DNA from: Amphimedon queenslandica
Taxonomy: Eukaryota > Porifera > Demospongiae > Haplosclerida > Niphatidae
Direction: 5' to 3'
Assembly: GCF_000090795.2 (NCBI RefSeq)
Contig: NW_003546281.1
Span: forward strand, 364,142 to 428,141
Length of the DNA: 64,000 nt
Positions 24,561 through 37,760 of the stretch are shown one piece after another; position 1 is the first letter of the stretch, and each line of letters begins with the position of its first letter. A program made the translations under genes and the position numbers. The notes below the pieces were generated by a model. It did not search any database. It worked only from the letters and a program-made list of their open reading frames with translations, and was not told where the DNA came from.

Positions 24561-26133
24561 ATGCAAAACAATATATAAATAATGCAGTAAGAGTTATTTA
24601 AGAGCAAATACGCCTTGGTGACGGAGACAGTTACCGGACAATGATAATAATCACACAGTAACAGCAAACACAAGGGGGAAATGGAAAACTGAAGACTTGG
24701 AAAAGGCTATAGAAACATTTTGTGATGAAAATTCTGTTACTACTAGAGAAAATACTCAACACCAAAGAGCTCCACTAATACATGCATGACCACTCCAGCT
24801 TCAAAATTAAGCAAGTTTCAGTAAGGCCTGGTCCATCACCTATACAAAATTGCCCCAAAATTTGACAAAATACCATATACATGTTCTGCTTAAAAAATAA
24901 TGGGTGGTCGGAAACTCCGATTGCTCCTTTTAAATTTATGTACAGACTAATGATGCTATGCTTTATGTATGGAAATTAATATTAATTGCATGGTTAGTTT
25001 AAGTGATGCACTCGTTCATTTATTACGGTATTGCTCCTACAATAAGACAAAAAACCATAGATACAAGGTATTCACCTTCTCTCTTCCTCACTCTTTTTCT
25101 CTCTCGCTCACCTTTTCTGTCATTCACTTCTTACTTCTCTTTCATTCTATTTCTCTCACCCATGAATCAAAATTGGCAAATTTTTCAACTTGCTCAAAAA
25201 TTGGACCAAAGTCACTGTTAGTACGTACTATAATGGTCTTGGGCCAAATATTACCATGATTGATAAGCAAGGACTTAGTCATTCTTGTAATTTTTCTGAT
25301 ACATAGTGCATGTACTTATGTTGAGTAGCAAGTTTTATCTAGTTCAAATCAAAATTATATTTTTCACAAATTTTAAAGTTACTCAAAAATTGGGCCAAAG
25401 TCCTTGTACTAGTCTAAAGCACAGGGGTTTTGGCCAAATTTCTCCAAAAATGACTCTGAGAAAATTCTCCATTTTCATAATTTTTCCTAATACATATACA
25501 TGTTCTTATGTTGTGTAGCAAGTTTAAACTGACATCTCTGATCAAAATTGAATTAAATTTTGAAGTTACTCAAAAATTGGGCCAAAGTTACATGGTCTCA
25601 GGCCAAATTTTTCCAAAATTTTTAAAATGGACATTTTCCATTAAGGGAAATGTCCATTAATATTTTCTGATACATATGATATAACTGCACTTAAGTTGCA
25701 TAGAAAGTTTTATTAGATTCTGATCAAAATGGCTTTTTATGAGTTTTAAGCTACTCAAAAATTGGGTTAAGGTCTTTGGCAAAATTCTCTAAATTTAAAA
25801 TAATTGAGAATTGTCTTGTTATGTATTTTAAAATAAGTAGCTTCAATGCCATTAATTTTGAGCTTGTAAAGAATGCTGAGAAATGAAAACTCTGATTTGA
25901 CAATTTGCAGAGCAGCGAACTAAAAATCCAATATAGGTTTCATTAGCAAAACAATGAATAGCATGAAATCAAAGAGATATCACAATAAATTAACAATTAT
26001 GAGTTTCTACAATAAATTCAAAGAGTAAAGAAAATGATCATGATAAATGAGTTTCTGAAAAATCCTATGAATGATAACAAAATTTTGATTATGACTGACT
26101 GATTAGTGTGAAAAAGAACATTCTATTTGAGTG
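24561..26133. other. Repeat-bearing intergenic stretch
   Basis: Apart from the family A array at 25150-25800 I see no gene. A CT-rich run (about 25078-25160, CTCTCTTCCTCACTC-like) gives spurious Ser/Leu-rich ORFs. Confidence 0.45.
25150..25800 (+). repeat. Tandem AT-rich interspersed repeat array (family A), longest copy
   Basis: Three to four units of about 185-190 bp. Each unit holds ACTCAAAAATTGGGCCAAAG, a TTTGGCCAAATTTCTCC stretch, a TCATAATTTTTCCTAATACA stretch and ATGTTCTTATGTTGTGTAGC. Successive ATGTxCTTATGTTG words lie at about 25310, 25500 and 25685, which fixes the period. Confidence 0.75.
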
Positions 26134-26371
26134 TTAATTGAGAGTTGATAATTTAATAGAAGTAGGCTGGACATCACTAGCATCAGATTGATTATCTGAA
26201 CTATCATCCTCTTCATCATCTTGATCAGATTTCAGTTTCATTTCTTTTAAACTATTTCTCAGCTCTGCCACTTCTTTATCTATCTCCATGAATCTAGAGA
26301 ACTTGTCATCATTGCTAATTGAAAAGTCATCACTACTTGATTTTTCAGTTAGACTCACAAGAAGAGATGTC
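26134..26371 (-). CDS. Possible terminal exon of an unrecognised acidic coiled-coil protein
   Basis: On the minus strand a pyrimidine-rich acceptor (TCTCCTCTTTTAG) ends just above 26371. It opens a frame of about 78 residues to a TAA stop: a Ser/Asp-rich segment, then a predicted coiled coil (MEIDKEVAELRNSLKEMKLK) and an acidic tail (DQDDEEDDSSDN). Codon character looks protein-like. No upstream exon could be linked; sequence to the right is repeat-rich, so this may be an orphan or duplicated last exon. Family not recognised. Confidence 0.35.
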
Positions 26372-29300
26372 CTAAAAGAGGAGAGAATTAATTATTATCA
26401 TAAACTACATAAAGTTCACACATGATAGTTAATTGAAATTACTTATAATAGCATGTAGTTGAAGTACACTACTATACAACATAAAATAATTTAGGTATTA
26501 ACAAAGCCAAATTTGGAAAATTTTGGTTATTTATTAATTGGTCACACCTATGCAGGAATATTTACACGGTAAAAGCCAATGCATGATTATAGTAAATTCC
26601 TTGAAAAGGGTGATTTTAAAGCCTTTTAAAAACCACTGTCATAGCCAGACAGACCCCTACCCAGGTATGGTTAAGCAGTGCAAACAACTTGTTCTTGCGC
26701 AGAGATTAGCTTTATGCGTGAAATATCACTATAATCTGTTCTTATGGAGGCTTTAATGAGCTGGTTCAAGTCAACACTACCTCATGATGTTTCTTCAGTG
26801 CTGTCTCTACATATGGTCAGACTTCCAAACTAATAATTCTTCTTTTAAAAGTTAACAGAGTGACATCTGATAATGATGCAGTTTAAAAAGACTAGTTGAC
26901 TCCAGCAGCTATTGTACTGCTTATCACAAAAAACAAACCCCAATTAAGAGTGAAATATATGCAGCTCCTATAACCCAATTCAATCACATAAGATCTTCCT
27001 CTCTCTCTCATGAGTTAGCATATTGGCAGACTAATGAGTAAATGAGTCCTTTAATTGACTCCTGATTATCTCTGCTTAGGATACCATATAGCACAGAATT
27101 TCAATTTTCAAGGGCTGTAAATTTCACAAATTTTGCAATTTTTTGAAGATGCACAAACCACGAAAATCAAATTATTACAGTATTATGGATGTGCACGACT
27201 GCTTTGAGCCACATCCTCCTCTCCTAAGAAAACTTTACATAGTATTCTGGGGGCCTGAGTGGCAACGTCAGTACCAAAGCAATTTTGATAAAGAACGAGA
27301 AAAATGTATAATGCTTTTCAACATCAGCTAGTTGCTATTTTAACAATACAAGGATAGCTTTGTATGTGTACAGTATGTCAATAATGGCCACTCCAACAAG
27401 TTTCTAAAAGATATGTTAAAAGGTTGGTTTCCTTCTTACACTGATAATAGTGAGACTGCATCACAGCTTGACCAAGTCCCTCTAATCCCAGGTGCTTCCC
27501 CAGCACCTATAAGTATCCGGATGACAGGATCCTTGTGTAATTCACTTGATGACCTTGGTTGTGCCTTAGATATCATTGAGTCGGATTGGTTTATGGTAGT
27601 ATTGAACTCTCAATTGTTCCAAGTCCCTTCTTTTTTCCGCTTATTCTTACTTACATAACCTCCTGATAAAAAGAGAGTAAGTATAAGTTTAAATATATTT
27701 TTATTGATTGCTTTTTTAAGAAATGAACACGAGTGACTCGTAAAAAAGGTATGATATCTGTCTATAACTTTGTTTTATGTAATTTGCATAAGAGCTGTCC
27801 TAGCCTATCTTGTACTTCTTGTATTTTCCTTCCTGTTTAATCATTACTATTTATGATAGACTCAAGCCAATACACAAGCTGAAAACTTATTAGCCGCTAC
27901 TTCTGTATATAATTGTTATGAACTAGTAAAAAGGCAGATTAGTCACACTTCAGTACATTGCTCCTTCTTCCTACCAATTACTGGTAAACTCCAATAAGTA
28001 GATCTTAGCACAAGTCCAGTTGCTTTTCTTAGACAATAATGATGTGATACTAATAAGCAATGTCCCATTTCACTTTGACTTGATGCAGTTTGTTCTATGA
28101 TTAAGCCGGATTTCCATACATTCTCTGAGTAACCTTAAAGAGAAATGCTCAGTATTATAAAACTATTTTTGAAACCCGTATTGTGAATTTTCAGGAGGAG
28201 ACCTGAAGCTGCAATTTAGTTAATCAGATGGTGAGGTCTTCATTCAATCTCACAATAAGTTTACTGTTTCACCAAAAAATGATATTGATCTTGTTTCTGA
28301 TCAACAACTAGTAGATGATCAAGCAACAGTTAAATGGCAGCTTTTAGATGACTGAACATTAAAAACTTGACCCTTTCTATGGCAAAATATTAAAAAATAT
28401 TCAAACAATGGTCAGTAATAAATAGTCGTCTCCTTCAACGGGTGAAAAAATTAAGAGAAGCCATAAAGGGAACTTGTCCCATTGTTCCACTGTCTCTTTG
28501 CTAATTCTTATCAGATTAGTTGTGCAACTTGAACTTAGTAGTACTTGCTTCTGCAATGCTCTGTTTATTATTTTTGGTGATAGCACAAAGAGGTAACATT
28601 GTATCACTGGCCTCCACACCAACCAACCAATAGGACTGCTGGAATAATGAAGAACATTGCAACAAAAAAATAAAAATAGTGAGTATTAACTTGCAAACCC
28701 TCTATTGCAGTAATGCACAGTGGACCATTACAGACTACCAGCATTAGCAGTGGGCTGTTTCCCCACTATACAGTGCAATTCTTGCTCCATATAAGTAGGT
28801 ATTTACTCACAAGTCCTCTACTGCTTCAGCTAAACACGAGCAGTGGACTGTTTCCCTACTTTTGCATCTTCATTTCATCCTCTTCTTCATCAGCTCACAA
28901 TCACTGATCAATATCACTTTACTCTTCATCTGAATCACTTTCATCATCATTTGCCTCAAAATAAATGACAAATTCTTCAACTCATTCCCAATCTACCAGC
29001 ATTAAAGTCCTGAGTATGTTAACTTCTTCATTTAGGAGAAGTTCTACATTGTAATGCGCCTTGTGTAAAGACTGCATTGTGACCCTTTCCATAATATTTG
29101 ACTTGCAACCAATAAAGAAGAATGTTGGAAAAGACAAGATTTACAATACTAAAAGTATAATACATGAATTATTGCCTCACCTACCCAAAGAGAGGAAGAT
29201 GACATTGTCTGCCTCGCTAATCAATTAAGACCAGAAAATGTGGACATTGACAGCCTCAGAATTGGCATTGACTTTATAACAAGTTTGTAGCCAGATGTGT

Positions 29301-29515
29301 AAAATATCCTTTCTCAACATAGCAGCCTCATAGGGTGGTAGGGTGGGGGGGGGCAGTGATGCAGTATCACCTATTTGTGATAGTACTGGCTATCACCCTT
29401 GTCTAGGGTGCAAGAAAATTGCTATATTTACCATTTTTCATTGATTAACCCATTTTAAAATAATAATTAAATATTTTATTAAAAGTTGTGAAAAATTAAT
29501 TTTACCAAGTGTTAA
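26372..29515. other. Intergenic, repeat fragments only
   Basis: A segment at 26815-26965 repeats the interior of the 22784-23293 element. A segment at about 29165-29305 (ATTGCCTCACCTACCC, GATGACATTGTCTGCCT) recurs at about 31685-31810. Short plus-strand ORFs at 27143-27331 and 27413-27658 have no recognisable domains, splice context or conservation that I can see. Confidence 0.4.
26815..26965 (+). repeat. Partial copy of the 22784-23293 element interior
   Basis: Matches 23030-23180 with scattered substitutions and small indels: shared AATAATTCTTCTTTTAAAAG-like, GACTAGTTGACTCCAGCAGC and TTGTACTGCTTATCA blocks. The terminal inverted repeats are absent here. Confidence 0.7.
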
Positions 29516-30373
<858 letters not shown>

Positions 30374-30599
30374 AATGCTCTGCATTCATCTAGTGATAAG
30401 CAAATATTATGCATGCATGACATTTTTGTGATGCCATCGGTTAGAAATAATACGTAATGGTGGCCCTCTTTCATCTGTACCTACAGAACACTTTTAGAAC
30501 CTAAAAACTCCAAAATTGGTACAAATCTTCGGAAGAACCTATTGTAACAAAAAGTTATAAGGGGTGGTGGTGGTTCTTCTGAACTGAAACTGACTATAA

Positions 30600-31560
30600 A
30601 TGTTAAATTGTATGTTTGCAAACTTAAGTTTTGACTTCCTTATGTTCTTGCTCTCGTTTGGGGACATGTTACCATACCACGAGATTTAACTTGTTCAATG
30701 TTTGTATGGTCTTTTGTTATTCATTATAGTGTCCTCTTTTTTATTTAATTTGGCATCTTTTGTAAAGTTTACTTGTAATTAAATATATTCAACTGTATAA
30801 TAACTTCAATGTCCAGTACACGTGATCGTCGATTGATCATGCCATATAGACACTGCATACCAATGATCATGCATCATCAAGCAATAGGCAGACGTCACCT
30901 CCGGTGAATCAAACCTAGCTGCTGATAAAGAGCCGAACGCTCAAGTTCTCTTCACTCTGACTTCTTAGTGTTCTCTCCTCTGCAAGTTCTCTTCTCAGGA
31001 TCCTCAACTGGCCATGGCAGAAGCACTTAATAAATCTTGTCTGAATCTGCTTGCAGAAGCTACTTCTAATTTAGAGGGGGCTATCGAATTGCAAGGAGGT
31101 TCTAGTAGTGACGAAGATGCTAATGGCAAATCTGGTGCTGAAGACTCTGAAAGAGTCAATTCACCAGAAGGACCACATCAAGATCCTAATGCAGGTGAAT
31201 CTGGCACTGAACAAATCCACCAGTAGGATGAGATCCTAAAGCTCTGTAAAGAGCCCACGATTCATTGCTAGAACGACATCAGGCCGGCCAGAGATAGTAG
31301 TCAGGCGATTAGGTATGTCAGTAGTAAATATAATAGCTGCATGGAGGATAGTGTACTGAACTTAATCACAATATATAATGCTTAACGGTACCCATTCCTC
31401 AGTGCTCAATCTGCTACCATTTGAAAAGTGGGGAGCTAATGCATGCTGTGTTTGCAACACTACCAAAAGTCTATCTTACAAAGAAGCTGCTCAATACCAA
31501 AATTTCTTAGAAAGAAGGGGAGGGCTTTAGCCCCCCCCCTCCCCATTATCATTATATGAC
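30600..31560 (+). mobile_element. Copia-like retrotransposon copy A: LTR and 5' internal region
   Basis: Repeats the segment at about 34010-35070. The shared blocks are ATTGTATGTTTGCAAACTTA, ATGTTACCATACCA, AAGTTTACTTG, the AGCTGCTxATAAAGAGCC leader and the AAAGTGGGGAGCTAATGCAT block. The first part of the match corresponds to the sequence found directly after the copia RNase H frame in copy B, so it is interpreted as LTR. It continues into a gag-like start at 31014. Confidence 0.55.
31014..31226 (+). pseudogene. Short gag-like ORF of copia copy A
   Basis: MAEALNKSCLNLLAEATSNL start followed by an acidic Ser/Asp/Gly-rich segment (SSSDEDANGKSG), 70 residues before a stop. The corresponding region in copy B (about 34500-34760) has lost the frame. 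The position just after the LTR leader is where a copia gag begins. It has no zinc knuckle and is too short to be functional. Confidence 0.4.
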
Positions 31561-32296
31561 AAAACGTGGCCTGTATCACTTAAAGGAACATTTCACAAAA
31601 TTAAGTCATTAAATCCTCATCTCTATAAATATATTTGTTTTTTTGAGACGCTAAAGGGTGTTCCCATGCTAAAAGTGCAATACATGAATTATTGCCTCGC
31701 CCACTCAATGAAAGCAGATGACATTGCCTACCTTACAAGTCAATTCTGAACAGGAAATGTGGCCTCAGAATTGGTGTTGACCTTAACCAGTTTGCAGCCA
31801 CATCCATGCAACAACAGCTACCTTGTTGGTTTCCATAGGGTGTATTGCTGCTTATCATAAAAATGAAAGGTCAAACATTAAAGTTGGCCCAATAGCTCTA
31901 CCATCAAGCAGTCGGAAGACCTTTTTGACTGGAGCAGTATCAGAAGCAATGCAGAAAAATCAAATTTCAGCGTGTTAAGGATTGATTGAACTTGGTTCCA
32001 TGTACATGTTGGATGGTAATTAAAAGACTCCATTAATTTAATGTTATGTATAGTTGCGTTAGTTTAATTAGTAGCTCAATAGAATCAGATAAATAAATAT
32101 TTACAGTTGAGTAAGTGTTAATTTGTATGTTGGCAGTAATTTTATAATCGTGTACTCTTTTATTAGGCTGTTTTGTATGATTAGTGTTTCTTAGTATTAG
32201 TATATTTTTAGTATTAGTCTTTTAGTATGTTATATTGATTTCAAAATTCTTTAAGGCCAGGAAGAGATGTCTTTCATCTGAACCTGACTCATTAGA

Positions 32297-32565
32297 CAGT
32301 GACAATACTGCATATGAAGGTTCCAATCAGAAAGTCTTTCAGACTTAAGATAATCCAAGTGCATGTTCCCCTACTGGAGGTGAGGGTAAACATTGGAGTG
32401 ACTGCACCTTGCATTCCCCTTTTTTAGATTAACTACACCATTGGACTATAAAGAAACTATAATTTTGGACATCATCTATTCAGTCATCATTATTATTGGT
32501 ATTATTATAATTAATACTTAATGGAAAGTGCCCTGTTGAAAAATTACTAAGTAAAGCAACAACCC
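32297..32565 (+). repeat. Internal repeat of the copia-like element, present three times
   Basis: The block beginning CAGTGACAATACTGCATATG and extending through GTGACTGCACCTTGCA recurs at 35240-35505, collinear with copies A and B. A shorter version lies at 32861-32930. It supports a tandem LTR-internal-LTR-internal arrangement. Confidence 0.7.
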
Positions 32566-33050
32566 TGGATAACTATTTAATTCAATTTATGTCAGGTTGC
32601 GATGCCATTGTTATCAAGTCATGAAGTCATTGATGAATCATCCATCAATGAAGGTCGATGCTGCTTATAAAGATTTCCTACGGGAAGGTGTACTGCATAT
32701 ACCCTACAGATCTTAAGCGTTGCAAATATCCATCAGTTAAACACAAAAAAATTCAGGAGGTAATTACAGATAACTTGGCACCAAATAGGAAAGGTGAAGG
32801 AAATGGAATGTAAATAACAAACATCCAGGACAAGTCAAAAATCAATAAAAATTTCAGTGACAATACTGAATATGAAGGCTCCAATCAGGAAGTATTTCAG
32901 ACTCAAGACAATCAAACAAATTCTAAGATACTCGAAGGAAGTGTGAGCTATGGCCTACTCTTTACCAGTTCAAATTTAACAGATGGTAAAGGCTATTCAG
33001 ATGCAGACTGTGAAGGAGATGTTAATGACTATTTAAACCATTCATGAATA

Positions 33051-33227
33051 CAGTGTAACCTGCTATTGTGGACACTCTAAAATAAGGACACCTCTATAAT
33101 GAGGACAGGTAGTATCAGTCCCAATACAATATAAATATGCATTAATCAACCTCTGAAATAAGGACACCTCTATAATAAGGACAGCATTATTGGGTCCCAA
33201 GGTGTCCGGAATAGACAGGTTTGACTG
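33051..33227. mobile_element. Pogo/Tigger-type MITE, 177 bp, with TA target duplication
   Basis: Left terminus CAGTGTAACCTGCTATTGTG; right terminus reads CAGTCAAACCTGTCTATTCC on the other strand. Both are flanked by TA (33049-33050 and 33228-33229). Internal sequence repeats ATAAGGACACCTCTATAATG. This terminal consensus is typical of pogo/Tigger-derived MITEs. It is inserted within the copia RNase H insert. Confidence 0.85.
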
Positions 33228-33381
33228 TAATTCTGTTTGATGTTAATGATATGAATGAGGTGTCCAAATGCTATGGAGACCACTACATGGAAGCCATTCA
33301 ACAGAATACCACAAGTGTACATTTGCTTGAGCCTAATTAACCACTTGTAATAACTATGTCTCCATGAATATGTTTAAAACA

Positions 33382-33477
33382 GATAAACACCTCCTATGAG
33401 GCGTTTATGGAATTTGTAACCTTGGGCTTCGCCCTCGGTTTCCAAATTCCATAAACGCCTCATAGGAGGTGTTTATC
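33382..33477. repeat. Perfect 35-bp inverted repeat with 26-bp loop (96-bp palindrome)
   Basis: The arm at 33382-33416 (starting GATAAACACCTCCTATGAGG) is exactly reverse-complemented at 33443-33477. The loop itself nearly self-pairs around GGGCTTCGCCC (8 of 10 bases on each side). The predicted cruciform or RNA hairpin is very stable for this AT-rich context. No coding content. Confidence 0.95.
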
Positions 33478-33926
33478 CATTATAAATCTGGGAAGAAGAT
33501 GTTAATGACTATAAATCAACCACAGGATATGTCTTTATGTATGGTAGTGCAGCAGTACATTTGAAGAACAAGAAACAAACAAGTATATCTCTCTCAACAG
33601 CAGAGGCTGAATATATAGCTTTATGCAGTGCTGCACAATAAGCCTACTGGATGAAGCAGCTTCTTTCTGATCTACATTATGGATCATCATCACCAATGGT
33701 GATACACAAAAATAGTCAATCTGCCATCGATATGACTAAGAACTCAATATTTCAAGGAAGGACGAAACGTATCTCAATAAAATACCACTTCATTTGTGAA
33801 CTAGTTGCAGATAAAATCATAAAAGTGGTATATTGTCAGATGTACTGACAAATGAGCTGAATCAAGTTAAGTTTAAAAAATTGAGAGATGATTAGTGTCG
33901 AACAAACTGATTGAAAGTGAGGAGTA

Positions 33927-35510
33927 TTGAAGGCAATACTTTTGATAGTTGGTTTACATTATAATTATTACACATTGACTGTTCCTTAATTATTTATGTA
34001 GATATTAATTGTATGTTTGCAAACTTAAGTATTAATTTCCATATGTTCTTGCTCTCTTTTGTCCTGCTCATAGAACATGTTACCATACCATGAGGTTTAA
34101 CTTGTTGAATGTTTGTAAAGTTTTTTGTTATTCAATGGTGTCCTCATTTTTCTATTTAAGTTGGTATCTTTTGGTAAAGTTTACTTGAAATTAAATTTAT
34201 TCAATTTTAAAAGATATAATGCATTTACAAAGACAGTAAATTTCATTCTTTATATTAAAAGCATTATAACATGCTGGACAGGCTATAAAAGAAATGTACT
34301 TCTACATTAAGAATCGGTGGAGGGTAACTGAGGAAGCAGAGGGGCCATAGTAGTGATAGTACATTTACAGACTATAACATAGATTAATGTACATATACAT
34401 AGGCAGACATCACTTCCAGTGAATCATACCTAGCTGCTTATAAAGAGCCAAATGCTCAAGTTCTCTTTACCTCTTGACTTCTCTCTTCAATCAATCGAAT
34501 CCTGCCATAGGAGAAGCAATTAATGATAAGTTTAGTAGTATTGCTGGTTTCTCAGTTATGATTTTGTTCCAGATCTGGTCTGAATCTGCTCTCAGAGGCC
34601 ATTGCAAATGCAGAGGAGACTATCAAATTGCAAGGAGGTTCTAGAGGCGCTAGTGTCAAATTTCGTGTTGAAGACTCAAAAAGAGTCAATCTACCAGTAG
34701 GATGACATCAAGATCCTAACGCTAGTGAATCTGGTGCTGAACCACCAGTAGGATGAGATCATGAAGCTCTGCAGAGAGTCAATTTACCAATAGGACAACA
34801 TCAGGCTTGGATGCAGCCATTGGATATGTCAGTAGTAAAGATATAATAGCTGCATGTTTATGGTACTCATTCCTCAGTGCTCAGTCTGCCAGTAAACTAT
34901 ATGTTACAGTGGTGTAGATAACTTTGAAAAGTGGGGAGCTAATGCATGCTGTGTTTACAACACCACCAAAAGTCTATCTTACAAAGAAGTTGCTCAACAC
35001 CAAAATTTCTCAAAAAGTGGAGGGGGCTTTAGCTCCCTTTGCCCCTCCTCCCCCATTATCTGTACTGCGTGCATACATGAATGTGCATGTTATAGCTGGC
35101 CTCAGGTAGGGTGGGGCTACTTGTACTTGGGAAAACTGAACTTTAATAATTAGCTCAACATTTGTAACTGCAACGTGATGTGCTCTGCATGACGTTCAAA
35201 TGGTGTTTTTATATGATCTTTCATATTCTTTACTTCAGTGACAATACTGCGTATGAAGGTTCCAATCAGAAAGTACTTCAGACGTAAGACAATCCAAGTG
35301 CATGTTCCCCCTACTGAAGGTGAGGGTAAACATTAGGGTGACTGCACCTTGCAATCTCCTCTTTTTTAGACAAACTACACCACTGAACTATAAAGCAACT
35401 ATGATTGTGGACATCATCTTCAATCATCCCTATTATTGGTATTATTATTATAATTAATATTTAATAGTAAGTACCTCATTAAAATATTGCTAAGTAAAGC
35501 AACAACCTCA
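33927..35510 (+). mobile_element. Copia-like copy B: 3' LTR followed by a second internal fragment
   Basis: It starts just after the RNase H frame and a purine-rich stretch (GAAAGTGAGGAG), the expected polypurine-tract/LTR junction, and is similar to copy A from about 34010 onward. Past the LTR it carries another gag-leader-like segment and the 35240-35505 repeat. Frames are broken throughout. Confidence 0.55.
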
Positions 35511-36290
35511 ATGATGTAGAAATGCAATTTTGAGCTCTGACACATGGCCTTAAGATAGGTTTACAAAAGACCATCTATGTTGACATTTTGAGTGATGTAG
35601 CTAGAGACCAGAGTTTAACTCTGGATCAATTTTTGGCAATGCATGCAGTGGCAAATGCAACAAGTGTAGGATAAATTTTATCAGATAGCAGACGAAGACT
35701 CTGATGATAATGAAGAAGAAGCAGGGGATCATGGCCTGCAAGAGAAAATGGCAGAAATGGTGCATAAGTCATGCCAAAATGATGCTTTCACACATCAAGA
35801 GAAACAAAAGGCAATTAATGGGATGCTGATGCTCCAATTGTATGATAAGTGCCAAAGAAGGGGAAGCAGAAAACAGGTAGGTATCAGTGCTGGGTGGAGG
35901 TTTCAACAATGATGTGCTTATATCCTGCATGTCCATGTTTTCAGTTTGAATGTCTCTCTTATTTGTAACTCTTACTTTCTCTTTCCGCTCTCTCTCCCTG
36001 AATATTCATATTTTTAGACAATAATTAGCAGAGACTGAGATACCCTCGACTGAGATACAGATAGCGTCTAGTGAGATAGAGATAGCCTCAAATGAGAAAG
36101 AATTTGACTCATATCTGACCTTGCATTGACATATGTATACATGAATTAATTTTTAAACATTTTTTCTACACTCTTTTGGAAGAAATGTGTACTATAGATA
36201 CAAACATATGTCTTCAAGATGCATCAAAGAAATTAAAAAAATTACCAAGGAAAAATTTTAAAGTTATTAAAATATTTAGTCTCTTCATTT
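35511..36290. other. Decayed transposon-derived sequence
   Basis: Frame fragments with acidic residues (ADEDSDDNEEEAGDHG near 35690) and multiple stops lie upstream of the HECT fragment. They are probably the interior of the same element. No intact gene. Confidence 0.35.
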
Positions 36291-36299
36291 GATCAATAG

Positions 36300-36740
36300 G
36301 TGTAGGTAAAATTTATTGGTGAACTTGGGATTGATTGTGGTGGTTTAACAAGGGAATTCTTCACAGTAATATCTGAACAAGGCAAAGAGGTACAGTGATT
36401 TACTAGCAAAATGTGTTGCAGAAGCAAATGAGCATATTAAGGATACGGAGGAATCAGAACATACATGTAATTATAGATATTGTCAAGATTTGTCTGTCAA
36501 AGTGGTCAATAAAAGAGAGGTCATTGGCTGTTTTTAAAGAAGGAAAGTTCCAATTTCCTCCTAATACCGTCCTAATAACTGCTGTGTATGAAGTATTACT
36601 CTCAAAGCATCTCCTCTACAGGGCTGCAAAAATAATGATGCCTTACCCTAAAGTTTGCTATAGCTCAATAGTTTTAATAAAGCTTGATGAAGAGATCATA
36701 AAAAATTATATGAGAGAGAGGTAATTGTTTATGAGACTTA
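36300..36740 (+). pseudogene. HECT E3 ligase-like domain fragment carried in a repeated element
   Basis: The frame at about 36305 reads KFIGELGIDCGGLTREFF, the conserved GxDxGGxxREFF motif at the start of HECT catalytic domains, and stops at TGA. A second frame (36413-36724) continues with helical segments such as YEVLLSKHLLYRAAKIMM. The catalytic Cys region is not seen. A second, more degraded copy at 40830-41170 shows that this is repeat-borne sequence rather than a host gene. Confidence 0.55.
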
Positions 36741-37399
36741 TAGGTTCAATGAATTAGGGTACAAAAGTAGAAATGAAATTAAAACTATGGTGTCCCATAT
36801 GTAGAAACTCCATCATCAGGCCGTGAGGTTGAAATTTTAACTATAATGGACAAAAGAAAGAGTATTTCCAACTGCTTAGCTTTCCAAGCTGGTGTCAATT
36901 GGTGGTTTCTATCATTGCCTGCATCATCGGGATTTACCAAAGGCAGCATACTGATATTGTTTCATTTTGGAGGACATTTTAAAAAGTTTATGCTATGAAA
37001 AAGGGCATGAAACGCGTTTGGGAGCAAAAAATACTCACTCAAACTCTGCCTTAGATTCAGAGCCATCGAGTCAAAGGTGGATTCTCTTGAAGGGTGTCTA
37101 ATAAAACTTGAAGAATCACTGAGTTGTTTACTGCTCCCCTCTACCTTTCATTTTGCTAAAAACACCAAGTCTTCTATAATGCAGGACAACATTTGTCGAG
37201 ATAGAAGAGTTCATTTTTTCAACTGCATCAAAGGAACTTAAAAGGCTTGTCGGTAAAATCATTGATTATTATACTTCCGTTATCTTGAATACCCGAGCCA
37301 CATGTAGGCGTGATTCTCTCTATTATCCTTGTGTAACTTTAGAAAATAATTCTACACAATGTGATGAAATTTTAATTTTAAAAATTCAATAAGTTTCAA

Positions 37400-37760
37400 T
37401 TTGCTGCAAGTGAACTAGGTGTTGAATACCAAACTTTCATAAAATATTGTTACTACAGCCAAGGTGACTAAAGACAGGTACGGGAATCACTTGTCCTGGC
37501 AGACCAAGACTACTGAACAGAGACCATTTGATTGCCATCGGGAGACAATAACAAAGTGACAACAAACAAGTTAAAAGATAAACTTCTACAGCACTTTCCA
37601 GGGTGAGAAATATCACAAAAAATAGTTACAAGAGGGAGGGAGGAGCTGAGATGGGTCCAACTAACAGCGCAACAGGTGCAATACATTAATAAAGACTGGG
37701 TTGGGCAAAAAAGTACTTGAAAATAGAAGTAATATTTACAAAGGAGCAGGAAGAGTATAA
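37400..37760 (+). pseudogene. Possible helix-turn-helix remnant of a pogo-like transposase
   Basis: Short frames such as KFQFAASELGVEYQTFIKYC resemble the DNA-binding psq/HTH start of pogo-type transposases, followed by many stops. It lies in the same repeat block as the HECT fragment. Weak call based on shape only. Confidence 0.25.

Larger units (their letters stand above)
32940..33905 (+). pseudogene. Ty1/copia RNase H / pol C-terminus, interrupted
   Basis: The upstream half encodes YGLLFTSSNLTDGKGYSDAD with the catalytic SDAD, ending at GDVNDY near 33032. After a foreign insert the frame resumes near 33497 with DVNDYKSTTGYVFMYGSAAV, KNKKQTSISLSTAEAEYIAL and GRTKRISIKYHFICEL, which are diagnostic copia RNase H motifs. 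An in-frame TAA interrupts the motif after SAAQ (about 33640), with further stops at the C-terminus. Inactive remnant of an LTR retrotransposon polyprotein. Confidence 0.8.

Noticed and set aside
27143-27658. Two plus-strand ORFs of 60-80 codons
   Set aside because: No domain, no consistent splice joins and no repeat of the frame elsewhere.
36413-36724. 103-codon ORF as an independent gene
   Set aside because: It is the continuation of the HECT-like fragment in another frame and is duplicated, broken, at 40830-41170.
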